DNA of 64,000 nucleotides from Croceibacterium mercuriale (lineage in GTDB: Bacteria; Pseudomonadota; Alphaproteobacteria; Sphingomonadales; Sphingomonadaceae). The DNA lies in NCBI RefSeq assembly GCF_000802385.1, contig NZ_JTDN01000002.1, positions 992,001-1,056,000 of the forward strand. Reading direction: 5' to 3'. A program made the position numbers and the translations under genes. Below are positions 17,310 through 25,927 of the stretch, piece after piece (positions within the stretch are counted from its first letter, which is position 1; every line of letters begins with the position of its first letter). The notes under the pieces are model-generated. The model did not search any database. It worked only from the letters and a program-made list of their open reading frames with translations, and was not told the DNA's origin.

Positions 17310-18062
17310 ATGATCGATGACCCGTTCTTCTATGCCCTCGCCATCCCGGCCGTCGTGCTGCTCGGCCTGTCGAAGGGCGGGTTTGCCGGCATGGGCGCGC
17401 TGGCCATGCCGATGCTGGTGTTCGCGGTCGATCCGGTCCGCGCCGCCGCGATCCTGCTGCCGATCCTGATCGCGCAGGATGCGGTCGGCGTGTGGGCGTT
17501 CCGGCGTACCGTGGACTGGCGCCTGCTGGCATGGATGATGCCCGGTTCGGTCCTGGGTATCTGGCTCGGCTATGTCTTCGCGGCCAGCCTGTCGGCCCTG
17601 ACGGTGATGGCCATGGTCGGTGCCATCTCGATCCTGTTCGGGCTCTACCGCCTGTGGACGGCTGGCCATGCCTTGCCGTCGCGGATGCGCCGATGGCCCG
17701 AATGGGTCGGTTCGCTGTTCGGCATCGCCTCCGGCTACACCAGCCAGATCGCCCATGCCGGCCAGCCGCCGTTCCAGGTCTGGGTCCTCCCGCGGAACCT
17801 GGAACGGGACCGGCTGGTGGGCACCACCGCGCTGTACTTCGCCGTGCTGAACTGGATCAAGGTGCCCGCCTATGTGGCGCTAGGCCAGTTCACGCCAGGC
17901 AACCTGCTCACCTCTGCGGCCCTGTTCCCGCTTGCGATCGTCGCGACCTTTGCGGGTGTCTGGCTGGTGCGCCGGGTCTCGGCGGAGCGGTTCTACACCG
18001 CGATCCACTGGCTGATGGTGCTGGTGGGCGTGGCGCTGGTGTGGGAGGCAGCGGCGGCCTAA
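17310..18062 (+). CDS. TauE/SafE-family sulfite/sulfoacetate exporter-like permease
   Basis: The 250-residue protein has about eight membrane segments and the family motifs GLSKGGFAGMGALAMPML near the N-terminus and ASGYTSQIAHAGQPPFQVW in the second half. Characterised members export sulfite or C2 sulfonates, but the substrate here cannot be read from sequence. AGGGGAG lies upstream of the ATG. Confidence 0.86.
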   Translation: MIDDPFFYALAIPAVVLLGLSKGGFAGMGALAMPMLVFAVDPVRAAAILLPILIAQDAVGVWAFRRTVDWRLLAWMMPGSVLGIWLGYVFAASLSALTVMAMVGAISILFGLYRLWTAGHALPSRMRRWPEWVGSLFGIASGYTSQIAHAGQPPFQVWVLPRNLERDRLVGTTALYFAVLNWIKVPAYVALGQFTPGNLLTSAALFPLAIVATFAGVWLVRRVSAERFYTAIHWLMVLVGVALVWEAAAA

Positions 18063-18195
18063 CCGTTACCGGCAGCGGCCGCCGGCCACCGATGCGGCAG
18101 CCGCCGGGCGATCGTGCCCGGGCCAGCCGCCATCCCCCGGCCGAAGCTGAGGGAATGAAACGGCCCGGCCTGCGCGCGCGTCGGAGTAGGTGGAC

Positions 18196-18645
18196 CTATT
18201 GGCGGCAGTAGCCTTCGCCATCCTTGACCTTCAGGCAGTCGGTCTTGCCCGCAAGATATTTCAGGCCGGTCTCGTCGCCGCTGGCAGCACGCAGCACCTG
18301 GGCACCATCCGGGCGCGTGAAGGCGATGCCCTCCGCCGTGCCGACGCCTTCGTAGGAACCAGACATGTCCGCGTCCGTGCCATATTGCATCTGCAGGAGG
18401 TACATGCCCGGCTCCGCCGCCTTCGCCACGGTCAGGTTCAGCCCTTCGACCCCGATCCAGCGGCCAACCCACTCGTCACGGATCACCGGCCGGGCGCTTT
18501 CCGGCATGGTCACGGCGGCACGTGCCGGCCTGGCGGCTGAGGTCGGGGTCTCTGCAGGTTGTGCAACGGAACCCGCGTCGTCAGCTCCATCCGAACAGGC
18601 GGTCGCGCCGAGCGCGAGGACCAGCGGGAACAGCAACCATCTCAT
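18196..18645 (-). CDS. Hypothetical lipoprotein
   Basis: The 149-residue product has a lipoprotein signal (LVLALGATAC), a Pro/Ala/Thr-rich linker, and a compact domain beginning VGRWIGVEGLNLTV. That domain ends with two cysteines (KTDCLKVKDGEGYC), probably a disulphide. No named family is recognised. The ATG at 18645 is selected because AAGGAG lies about 10 nt upstream and it begins the signal peptide. It is the last chromosomal gene before the island. Confidence 0.76.
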   Translation of the reverse strand: MRWLLFPLVLALGATACSDGADDAGSVAQPAETPTSAARPARAAVTMPESARPVIRDEWVGRWIGVEGLNLTVAKAAEPGMYLLQMQYGTDADMSGSYEGVGTAEGIAFTRPDGAQVLRAASGDETGLKYLAGKTDCLKVKDGEGYCRQ

Positions 18646-18775
18646 GCATGTGTCTCCTTCGACCGACCTGCCCACACGCCGTGAGCGGCTCGCCCCGCGC
18701 GTAGCGCAATTACCGGCTGGAGAAGACAGAAGATTGCCGCGGCTGCCACAACCGCAGGGCGGTCAGCGCAAGCAT

Positions 18776-18789
18776 TGGCGGAGACGGAG
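18776..18789 (+). other. Left attachment site (attL copy of tRNA-Ser 3' end)
   Basis: TGGCGGAGACGGAG is identical to 43415-43428, the 3' terminal 14 nt (reverse complement) of tRNA-Ser(GCU). The remainder of the 18646-18950 gap shows no gene. Confidence 0.75.
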
Positions 18790-18950
18790 TCCGCCGAACT
18801 CCTATCCAGGAGCGTCCGTCCGCAAGCGCGAGACAATGCGAAAACCGTCAATTTGCGTCGAACTTGCCGCTTATATGTTCGCCCGTGTTCGGTTGCGTTC
18901 CCATAAAACCGGGCTACTATCGGGGAACTGATAAGGGAACGGACCGGACT

Positions 18951-20198
18951 ATGCCTCGCAAGCTGCACAATGCTCTGACCTCGCTGGCTGTGAAGGGAGC
19001 AAAGCCGGGGCGTCATGCCGATGGTGGCGGGCTGCACCTGCTGGTGAAGGAGACGGGCGCCCGTTCCTGGGTCTATCGCTTCATGTTGAACGGCAAGGCT
19101 CGCGACGTTGGCCTTGGCTCAGCGGCAGGCGCTGGCGCCATGTCACTGGCCGATGCCCGGCTGGCAGCCACCGCTCTGCGACTGAAAGTAAAAGCTGGAA
19201 CCGATCCGCTTGCCGAGCGCAAACAGGCGGCTGCCGACGCGGCAGCGGCGGCGCAGGCTGCAATCGCGTCTAGCATGACGTTCCGCGATGCGGCGGAAAC
19301 CTACATCGGCGCGAACGAAGCGAGCTGGCGCAACCCCAAGCATCGGCAGCAATGGCGCAATACACTAGCCAGCTACGTCTATCCGGTGATTGGCGACCTC
19401 CCGGTTGCCACCATCGAAACCGCCAACGTGCTCGCGATTCTTGAGCCGATCTGGAAGGACAAGGCGGAGACTGCCAGCCGCGTGCGCGGGCGCATTGAAA
19501 CCGTGCTAGATAGCGCAAAGGCGCGCGGCTATCGGCAGGGGGAGAACCCCGCCCGCTGGCGCGGCCATCTGGCGCAAATCCTACCCGCCCGTTCGCGCCT
19601 GACGCGGGGGCACCACAAGGCGGTGCCCTATGGCGACTTGCCGGCGCTAGTGACGAACCTGCATGGGCGAAAGGCGACCGCCGCCCTGGCGCTGGAGTTC
19701 ACCATTCTGACCGCCTGCCGTTCGGGCGAGGTGATCGGCGCGAGCTGGACCGAGATAGACACCGATAAGGCAGTCTGGACGATCCCCGCCAGCCGCATGA
19801 AGGCGGGCAAGGAACATCGGGTGCCCTTATCGCCTCGCGCCTTGGCGATTCTAGAGGAGGCCAATGCGTTTGGCAGCAAATGGCTGTTCCCCGGCGCCAT
19901 AGGTGGCAACCTGTCCGGCATGGCAATGGCGATGCTGCTGCGCCGGATGAAGGTTGACGCCACCGTGCATGGCTTCCGATCGGCGTTCCGCGATTGGGCG
20001 GCGGAATGCACAGGGTACGCTCATGAGGTGGCGGAGATGGCTCTGGCCCATACTATCGGGGACAAGGTCGAACGGGCATATCGACGCGGCGACTTGTTCG
20101 GCAAGCGGCGGCGGATGATGGATGATTGGGCAAAATTCTGCATGAGTGGTAATACTGGTGGCGCCAGCGTGACACCATTGCGTGCATATCAGCTTTAG
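18951..20198 (+). CDS. P4-type tyrosine-recombinase integrase with DUF4102 arm-binding domain
   Basis: It catalyses site-specific integration and excision. The 415 residues start with a DUF4102-type N-terminal domain (SLAVKGAKPGRHADGGGLHL, then GARSWVYRF). A core-binding domain and a catalytic domain follow, with Arg in TACRSGEV, His-x-x-Arg in VHGFRSAFRDW, His in ALAHTIGDKVE and Tyr in RAYRRGD. The ATG at 18951 is 160 nt inside attL. The arm and core binding sites should lie in the adjacent 18790-18950 segment. Confidence 0.93.
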   Translation: MPRKLHNALTSLAVKGAKPGRHADGGGLHLLVKETGARSWVYRFMLNGKARDVGLGSAAGAGAMSLADARLAATALRLKVKAGTDPLAERKQAAADAAAAAQAAIASSMTFRDAAETYIGANEASWRNPKHRQQWRNTLASYVYPVIGDLPVATIETANVLAILEPIWKDKAETASRVRGRIETVLDSAKARGYRQGENPARWRGHLAQILPARSRLTRGHHKAVPYGDLPALVTNLHGRKATAALALEFTILTACRSGEVIGASWTEIDTDKAVWTIPASRMKAGKEHRVPLSPRALAILEEANAFGSKWLFPGAIGGNLSGMAMAMLLRRMKVDATVHGFRSAFRDWAAECTGYAHEVAEMALAHTIGDKVERAYRRGDLFGKRRRMMDDWAKFCMSGNTGGASVTPLRAYQL

Positions 20199-20233
20199 GT
20201 TCGAAACGAATAGCGGCCAACCAAGGGGGGAAA

Positions 20234-21160
20234 GTGCCAGCAATTGACCTTTACGAGGTGCTTGGCGTCTCGCCTCGATCGGACGATGTGGTCATACGCG
20301 CGGCGTACAAGGCCATGATGCTCAAGTACCATCCGGACACGAACTGTGCACCTGAGTCCGATACCCGAGCGAAGGCAATCAATGAAGCTTTCGCAATTCT
20401 GAGCAACCCGGCCGAACGCAGGAAGTACGACGCTTCTAGAGCCACTGCTAGCGATGTGCGAGCGTCGTCGCCACCCCCGCCACCGCCACCGCCACCGCCA
20501 CCGCCACCGCCACCTCCCCCACCTCCGGATTTCGCTTCCACGTTAAAATCCGGTCGTGAACCAAGTCGAAGAAGTAGCGGGTATGAGCCCGGAGGTAAGG
20601 CGGTAGGCTTCATGCTCTGTCTGGCGCTCATCGGAGCACTGATCGTCATTGCAAATGGAGGCGATCAAAGCTCACAGAGTACTGAAGAAGTTCCCTCCGA
20701 AGCCAAGGGACAAACCTCACTTGCACTAGCACCTTCACCAGTTCCCTCGCCGATAACTGGTGCAACAAACTCGATCCAACCCGTGCCTACAATGGGGGAG
20801 TTTGTTTCCAAGGTCGAAGCAGCGGTGGATGACTTCGCGACAATCCTAGCCAAGGACGGTATGTCGGGTGCGGAGGTCTATAGTCGAAACTGCGAGCAAG
20901 CCGCGCGGCAGTCAAATGATATACTGGATACGGATTACTGCATCGCTTTCGATATGGCGGCCATGGCGACCGATTTGGGCTTCGCTCAATCAACAGGGAT
21001 GCCCCAGAACATACATTTCAAAATGCGAGCGCAAATATTGGATTCCGATTACGCCCGCTTTGCAGAGGTAAGTTCCAATCGAACTGAGATAATCTGGACT
21101 CAGGTGAATACCGTCCTCGATACATCGATCCAAGCCGCTGCAAACCGTTCGGGATATTAG
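20234..21160 (+). CDS. J-domain membrane protein with poly-proline tract
   Basis: The N-terminal J domain (LYEVLGVSPRSDDVV, catalytic HPD at residues 33-35) should stimulate an Hsp70. It is followed by a run of 19 prolines (residues about 80-98), a single membrane helix near residue 130 (FMLCLALIGALIVIANG) and a Ser/Thr/Pro linker. The C-terminal domain of about 130 residues has two cysteines and is of unknown function. J domain inside and C-terminal domain outside the inner membrane is the expected topology. Start is GTG at 20234 after a purine-rich AAGGGGGGAAA. Composition is less GC-rich than the flanks. Confidence 0.8.
   Translation: MPAIDLYEVLGVSPRSDDVVIRAAYKAMMLKYHPDTNCAPESDTRAKAINEAFAILSNPAERRKYDASRATASDVRASSPPPPPPPPPPPPPPPPPPPDFASTLKSGREPSRRSSGYEPGGKAVGFMLCLALIGALIVIANGGDQSSQSTEEVPSEAKGQTSLALAPSPVPSPITGATNSIQPVPTMGEFVSKVEAAVDDFATILAKDGMSGAEVYSRNCEQAARQSNDILDTDYCIAFDMAAMATDLGFAQSTGMPQNIHFKMRAQILDSDYARFAEVSSNRTEIIWTQVNTVLDTSIQAAANRSGY
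20471..20526 (+). repeat. CCACCG hexanucleotide microsatellite encoding poly-Pro
   Basis: Repeated CCACCG units encode the 19-Pro tract of the J-domain protein. Such runs can expand or contract by slippage in multiples of three without frameshift. Confidence 0.85.
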
Positions 21161-21329
21161 TGCCGATTGTTCGAGACGCACAAACCTTTGTTGGGGATGG
21201 CTCGCCCCCTCCCACCTGACAGTACAAGTTTCCGCCAGTAGTCATTCTGGCGGGGATAGGCCGGCCAGCCGACAAGCGCGCATCCCACGCGCTTCCCCGC
21301 ACTTCCATGGGAACCGCTCGGGAGGCGGC

Positions 21330-21854
21330 ATGCAGGATCTTGGAACCCCGCTCAGCGAGGGCCCCGACGAGAGCGAATACTATGCTGTCGCGGAAATGCA
21401 TTATGGTCGCTTGGAATGGCTGGCTGAGCACATCCGACGCTCAGAAATGCAGATCGGTCGGATAGCATCAGAAAAGCTGTTGGCCTTGATAGAAGGTTCC
21501 GATCCAGACTGCTTGTTCAAGTTAGTAGCTGTTCGTAATCCTGCTTTACCCCCGGCCAAGACAGACGCGAGATTGCGCGCAATGCGCGACTTCGATCTTG
21601 CGATTGAGGTGGCGCGGAGAGGCGGCTTCCGACGTGGACAGCTAATGCACGCCTGCCATGAGGTGGGGCAAGCTACGACACCAAAAATCTCGTCAGATAC
21701 ACTCGCCAAGCGAGTTCGCCCGTTCCGCGATACAGCTAAGCAGGCTGTAGCCGAGGAAGCCGCCGCGGAAGCATATCGAAACGGACAAACGGATTATTTG
21801 GGCCGTCCAATTTTTCCAGAAAAGCACTTTGCCGGGGTAAGCGACGACCCTTAA
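21330..21854 (+). CDS. Hypothetical island protein
   Basis: The 174-residue soluble, charged product has no recognised domain. It is Arg/Glu/Ala-rich with predicted helices throughout (RLEWLAEHIRRSEMQIGR, RAMRDFDLAIEVARRGG). GGGAGG lies just upstream of the ATG. It precedes the AlpA-like regulator in the same direction and is probably part of the island's early operon. Confidence 0.65.
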   Translation: MQDLGTPLSEGPDESEYYAVAEMHYGRLEWLAEHIRRSEMQIGRIASEKLLALIEGSDPDCLFKLVAVRNPALPPAKTDARLRAMRDFDLAIEVARRGGFRRGQLMHACHEVGQATTPKISSDTLAKRVRPFRDTAKQAVAEEAAAEAYRNGQTDYLGRPIFPEKHFAGVSDDP

Positions 21855-21909
21855 TTCAGCTCTCCACGTGTCCCACCGATCCCGAGCGGACATGTTGGAG
21901 AATTTTGAT

Positions 21910-22098
21910 ATGACCATTGCAAAGTCGCCGGTTCACAAGATCGGGTACTCCATCGCCGAAGCGTGCCATGCCACCAGTTTGGGCCGCACTACCATCTATG
22001 AGGCGCTGAAGAGCGGTCGCCTGCGTGCCACGCGCGTGGGAGGGCGAACGATCATCCCGGCCGAGAGCCTGCATGCGCTTGTTGCTGGGGAGGCATAG
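21910..22098 (+). CDS. AlpA/excisionase-type helix-turn-helix protein
   Basis: The 62-residue protein contains a MerR/excisionase-like winged helix: YSIAEACHATSLGRTTIYEA followed by a wing (RATRVGGRTIIPAESLHALV). Such proteins act as recombination directionality factors or as activators of integrase in P4-like elements. GGAG lies 9 nt before the ATG at 21910, favouring this start over in-frame ATGs at 21868 and 21892. Confidence 0.77.
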   Translation: MTIAKSPVHKIGYSIAEACHATSLGRTTIYEALKSGRLRATRVGGRTIIPAESLHALVAGEA

Positions 22099-22101
22099 AA
22101 C

Positions 22102-22290
22102 ATGCCTGGAAAAAGCGAAGCCCGCGCGGATGAGGCGCGGGCATCGCGGAATAGCTGTGGCGGCTGGTTCCGAGATGCTTCTAACCTCACGATCATCCAA
22201 TCGCAATTCCTGATCGCGGCACACCACATCCGGCCGGAGATGGCTGTGATGCTGGGGGCGGTTATCCTCGGGGGAGGCGCGCATGGCTAG
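22102..22290 (+). CDS. Small hypothetical island protein
   Basis: The 62-residue ORF begins 3 nt after the AlpA-like stop and overlaps the next gene's start by 8 nt. Tight packing is the main reason to believe it. It has a mildly hydrophobic C-terminal half (MAVMLGAVILGGG). No family is recognised. Confidence 0.45.
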   Translation: MPGKSEARADEARASRNSCGGWFRDASNLTIIQSQFLIAAHHIRPEMAVMLGAVILGGGAHG

Positions 22291-22594
22291 CCGCTACCCC
22301 AGCATGCCGGGTGCCAAGGGGAATGACGGCACCAGTCAGGATGCGGCCGTCGCAATTGCGCCTATGGTGCCCCGGCTGCACCGCATTGCTCTGCACACGC
22401 TGGCCCGGCTGGGAGAGGCAACTCCGCTGGAGGCGATCGCCAGCGCCGGCATTGACCGCGAAGCCCTGCAACCTCGGTTCAGCGAATTGCGGACGCTGGG
22501 CTTGGTGGAGGCGACCGGCGTGCGGCGCCGCAATCCGTCCGGCAAGTACGCAGCTGTTCGGCGCCTGACTGACAAGGGGAGGGCCGTGTTGTGA
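22283..22594 (+). CDS. Winged-helix domain protein
   Basis: The 103-residue protein has a helix-turn-helix plus wing: HTLARLGEATPLEAIASAG, REALQPRFSELRTLGLVEAT, RRLTDKGRAVL. This is typical of small phage DNA-binding proteins located before the primase. Its TGA overlaps the GTG of the next gene (GTGA). Confidence 0.65.
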   Translation: MASRYPSMPGAKGNDGTSQDAAVAIAPMVPRLHRIALHTLARLGEATPLEAIASAGIDREALQPRFSELRTLGLVEATGVRRRNPSGKYAAVRRLTDKGRAVL

Positions 22595-23526
22595 TCGACC
22601 CGAGGGCAATCGTCCGCCGCTACGGTGGCTATGTCTGTAAGGGCAATGCGCTGATCCCCACGCCCGGCCACTCGGCTCGAGACCGAGGAACCGCGATCAA
22701 GCCCGATATGCTGGCACCCGATGGCGTGCTGGTGACGTGCTACAATGGCGGCAGGGCCGACGCGTTGGCGGTGAAGGCCATGTTGCGCCGGGACGGCTAT
22801 CTTGCAGCTAGTGACAGGCCGACGCGCGAACTGACGCCGGTCGAGCGAGCAGCGATCCGGCGCGAGGAGGAAGACCGGCAGCGGCAGCGGGAAGCAACGG
22901 AACAGGCGGCGGCACAGGAAGCGGCCGAACTGTGGGCGGCTTCCAGCCGTGCCGATTTCCGTCATGGTTATTTGCAGGCCAAGCGACTGGAGCCGTTCGG
23001 CGTTCGGCAGATGGCCCGTGAACTGCTGGTGCCGATGATGGATGCTGCATTCCGCATCTGGAACGTGCAACGCATTCAGCACGATGGCTTTAAGCTGTTT
23101 GGCCGGAACGCCCGGACTAAGGGCCTGTTTTGGCCTCACGGCGCGCATCAGCCGGACGGTGCGCCATCGGCTGGCCCGCTGGTGATCGGGGAAGGCTACG
23201 CCACTATGGCAGCTATCCACATGGAAACGGGGCACGGCGTCATCGCGGCTCTGTCTGCGAACAATCTGCTGGTCGTGGCGCGCACCATGCGCCGCCTGTT
23301 CCCCACGCGAAAGATTGTCATCGCGGCGGATGATGACGGGCACCTTGCCGAGAACCTCGGCATGGAGGCAGCAGAGAAGGCGGCTCGGGCAGTTAGCGGC
23401 CGGCTGGCTGTTCCGGTTCCAGTGAGGTTGAAAGGGGACACGCAGGCCCGCTCCATCGACTTCGCTGACGTTCCCCGCCACCGGGTCGCAGCGCAGATCG
23501 CGGCTGCCTTGGTCGGGAGGCCTTAA
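22591..23526 (+). CDS. Toprim-domain primase-like protein
   Basis: The 311-residue protein carries a Toprim domain in its C-terminal half. VIGEGYATMAAIH supplies the catalytic Glu and IVIAADDDGH the DxD-type metal site. The N-terminal part lacks an obvious zinc finger. A charged helix rich in Glu, Arg and Gln lies at residues 85-120. Such proteins start DNA replication of phages and P4-like elements. Coupling to the winged-helix gene upstream and to the ATPase gene 1 nt downstream marks a replication operon. Confidence 0.77.
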   Translation: MIDPRAIVRRYGGYVCKGNALIPTPGHSARDRGTAIKPDMLAPDGVLVTCYNGGRADALAVKAMLRRDGYLAASDRPTRELTPVERAAIRREEEDRQRQREATEQAAAQEAAELWAASSRADFRHGYLQAKRLEPFGVRQMARELLVPMMDAAFRIWNVQRIQHDGFKLFGRNARTKGLFWPHGAHQPDGAPSAGPLVIGEGYATMAAIHMETGHGVIAALSANNLLVVARTMRRLFPTRKIVIAADDDGHLAENLGMEAAEKAARAVSGRLAVPVPVRLKGDTQARSIDFADVPRHRVAAQIAAALVGRP

Positions 23527-23527
23527 G

Positions 23528-24814
23528 ATGGCCGTTCCGATTGGCGCTCTTGATCTGGCCGAAGTCGAGCCGCAAGAAGCGGCGTTGCGCATCCGGAGCT
23601 ATGCTGACCTGCGGGCGACACCATACCGCTGGCCAGTTCCCGCATCCCTGCCCACTCGGCAGTGGCTCTTGGGGCATTGGCTGCTGCGAGGCGAGGTGAC
23701 CGCGATCATCGCGCCGCCTGGCGTAGGCAAGAGCACGATCGGCACAGCGATGGCACTCTGCCTTGCAAGTGGCCAGCCGCTCCTGGGCAAGCCGGTGCAC
23801 CGCGGGCAGCAAGGCGTGTGGATCTTCAACCTGGAGGACGGCACGGACGAACTCGAACGCCAGCTCTCGGCCTCAATCCTCTTCCATGATGTCGGGCTCG
23901 ACGACTGTGGCGATCGGCTGCACCTGGACAGCGGCCTCGTTCAACCGCTGGTCACGGCTACGGAAGACCGCGACGGCTTCATGCTGGCGGAAGACGTGTT
24001 CGCCCAGCTCGCCCGCACGATCGAGGAACGGAACATATCGACGGTGATCGTCGACCCGTTCGTCTCTAGCCATGCCGTGCGAGAGAACAGCAACGAAGCG
24101 ATCGATGCCATTGTCAAGCGATGGAAGCGGTTGGCGCAGGAAACGGGCTGCGCGGTCGTGCTGGTGCACCACACCAAGAAGCTGGGCGGCCGGGAGGCCA
24201 CGGCAGAGGATGGGCGCGGTGCGTCGGCCCTGCAAGGTGCTGCGCGCGTCGTTCTGCCGCTCAACATGATGAGCGAGAAGGAGGCGGAGGAACTGGGCAT
24301 CAGTGACCCGCTGCTGCGCCGCTCACTAGTGCGGATTGATGACGGGAAGGTGAGCCGGGCGCCAGCCGGCGGCGCGACGTGGATCAAGCTGGAGGGGCAA
24401 AGCCTGGGCAACGGGGCAAAAGGCGAGCAGCCCGACCATGTTGGCGTCGCTAGCCTGTGGCAGAAGCCCGACGTCTTCCACGGCCTCAGCCCCTGGCACC
24501 TCTACACCGTGCAGCAGCGGCTGGGTGAAGGCGAGTGGCGCGAGAACGTCCAGGCGAAGAACTGGGTCGGTCACCTCGTCGCCAGGGTCGCCGGCCTCTC
24601 TGCCGAGAACGACAAGGCCAGGATCAAGGCGCTGATCCGCACATGGAAGAAGACCGGCGCCCTTGCAGTCGAGCACCGAGCCGACAAGAACGGGGATGAT
24701 CGGCCGTTCGTTGTTGTTGGGACGCCAGTGAACCCCAGCGAGATCGGCAGCCGTCCGCACTCTGCAAGGTGCGGTGCGGACGGTGCGGAAGGTGCGGGCG
24801 GTGACCCCCTGTGA
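23528..24814 (+). CDS. RecA-fold (AAA_25/RepA-like) replication ATPase
   Basis: The 428-residue protein has Walker A APPGVGKST near residue 62, Walker B TVIVDPF and a sensor-like VVLVHHTKK, the pattern of RepA/AAA_25 hexameric helicases. The C-terminal part has a helix-rich region that may bind DNA. Together with the Toprim protein it should form the island's replication module. The last ~20 codons overlap GGTGCGG repeats that continue into the noncoding region, as is common where a replication gene abuts its origin. Confidence 0.77.
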   Translation: MAVPIGALDLAEVEPQEAALRIRSYADLRATPYRWPVPASLPTRQWLLGHWLLRGEVTAIIAPPGVGKSTIGTAMALCLASGQPLLGKPVHRGQQGVWIFNLEDGTDELERQLSASILFHDVGLDDCGDRLHLDSGLVQPLVTATEDRDGFMLAEDVFAQLARTIEERNISTVIVDPFVSSHAVRENSNEAIDAIVKRWKRLAQETGCAVVLVHHTKKLGGREATAEDGRGASALQGAARVVLPLNMMSEKEAEELGISDPLLRRSLVRIDDGKVSRAPAGGATWIKLEGQSLGNGAKGEQPDHVGVASLWQKPDVFHGLSPWHLYTVQQRLGEGEWRENVQAKNWVGHLVARVAGLSAENDKARIKALIRTWKKTGALAVEHRADKNGDDRPFVVVGTPVNPSEIGSRPHSARCGADGAEGAGGDPL

Positions 24815-24906
24815 ACCCCATCCGCACTACCCGCACCTTCCTATAGGAAGGGCGGGTATGGTGCGGGTGCGGGTGAAGGCCGATGGGGGCTGAAAACAAG
24901 GTGCGG
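24755..24906 (+). repeat. GGTGCGG iteron-like cluster, candidate replication origin
   Basis: Direct copies of GGTGCGG lie at 24768, 24773, 24782, 24791, 24860, 24866 and 24900; inverted CCGCAC copies are at 24755, 24822 and 24831. The cluster starts inside the ATPase 3' end and continues downstream. The 24907-25391 stretch has no gene that I can support; it has a short direct repeat AAATACGGG twice near 24967-24990. Confidence 0.5.
24822..24867. repeat. Long imperfect palindrome centred on TTCCTATAGGAA
   Basis: Arms CCGCAC, ACCCGC and CCTTCC are mirrored by GGAAGG, GCGGGT and GTGCGG around TATA at 24842-24845, with single-base bulges. It may be a cruciform origin element or a terminator for the replication operon; no T run follows. 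Confidence 0.55.
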
Positions 24907-25391
24907 GTGAAGCAAGCCTGCAGGTTTGAAAAACAATCAGGCGATATCGAAGCGGGCCGCTGGTGCCCGCAAAATACGGGCGAAATACGGGATCCTCGGC
25001 GGCGGACCTCGCCAGTAAAGTAGAGGGCGTTTAGAGGGGCGGGGGGATGCCCAGCTTGCCGCCATTATATCGCGCGTACGCGAGGGCCGGTTTATAGCGG
25101 GCAATGGCGGTGGCCCGGTGCCTGATTATACAGGCAGGAAACAGGCTCGGTGGCTGTTCCCCTCCTGTCTAAAGTAGACTCGAATAGACGAGCGTCTGAG
25201 GGCTGCGGGGGCCGCGGCTGGTGTCTCGCCCGGGCCGAGTAAAAAAGGCCCATTTAGGTGGATGGCGGGCGGTTAAACAAACGGCAGGAAACGGGTGGGC
25301 ATGCATCACCTGCGTCAGCGGCAAAGCGGTAAGCTCCAGCGGGTCGCAGCCACAGGTAGCGAATCACGTTTTGTTCCGCTTACAGGGGTAC

Positions 25392-25661
25392 ATGGACCGT
25401 GCCTCCCACCAGCGCCTAATCACCTTGTCGCTGGCGGTGCTTGATCGGGCGGCATACGGCTCGGCCCAGAAGCAGGCTGATACCGAAGAAGTCCGTCTGG
25501 CCCTTTCGGTCCTCTGGTGCCTGCTTCAGGATCGCCCGGCATTGCTGGACTACTGGCACAAGGCGAAGAACGTATCGGGCCACCCTTGGGAGTCGTGTCG
25601 AGAACCATACTACAAGATCGCTGCTGCCTGTCGGAAGGAGGGTTGGCTTGCGCCGATCTGA
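25392..25661 (+). CDS. Hypothetical island protein
   Basis: The 89-residue product is helix-rich (HQRLITLSLAVLDRAAYG, EEVRLALSVLWCLLQD) and ends KEGWLAPI. It looks like a small phage-type protein but no family is recognised. AGGGG lies upstream of ATG 25392; an in-frame start at 25221 would add an unlikely basic extension. It overlaps the next ORF by one base. Confidence 0.55.
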   Translation: MDRASHQRLITLSLAVLDRAAYGSAQKQADTEEVRLALSVLWCLLQDRPALLDYWHKAKNVSGHPWESCREPYYKIAAACRKEGWLAPI

Positions 25662-25846
25662 TGGGGCACAATGACCGCCTAGACACGCTCTCCGCACTGA
25701 TCGCCCGCGGCTATATGGCCCGTGTTGCCTGCCGGTGCGGGCACAAGGTGATGCTGGATCCGCGCTGGCTGCTAGAGGAATGCAGGAAGCGTAAGCTCGG
25801 CACCGTCAGCTTTGCCCCGCTGGCCAACCGTAAGCGTCCGGCCTGA
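25661..25846 (+). CDS. Small hypothetical protein, 3' end supplied by IS66 terminus
   Basis: The 61-residue ORF has a CRCGHK motif suggesting a half zinc site, and a charged helix (DPRWLLEECRKRKLG). Its last codons (RKRPA) are encoded by the IS66 left inverted repeat, so the original gene was probably longer and was cut by the insertion. It is coupled (TGATG) to the preceding gene. Confidence 0.45.
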   Translation: MGHNDRLDTLSALIARGYMARVACRCGHKVMLDPRWLLEECRKRKLGTVSFAPLANRKRPA

Positions 25847-25927
25847 CGCGTGTTGCTGGCGCGGCCCAGCTGCGCGAGGCGGTGAGCTCTCGGGAGTGTC
25901 CTTTCGCACTCCGTAAGGAGAGTGCGG

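Noticed and set aside
20471-20526. Regular repeat array resembling a CRISPR
   Set aside because: It is a CCACCG microsatellite encoding poly-proline without spacers. No CRISPR array was seen anywhere in the window.
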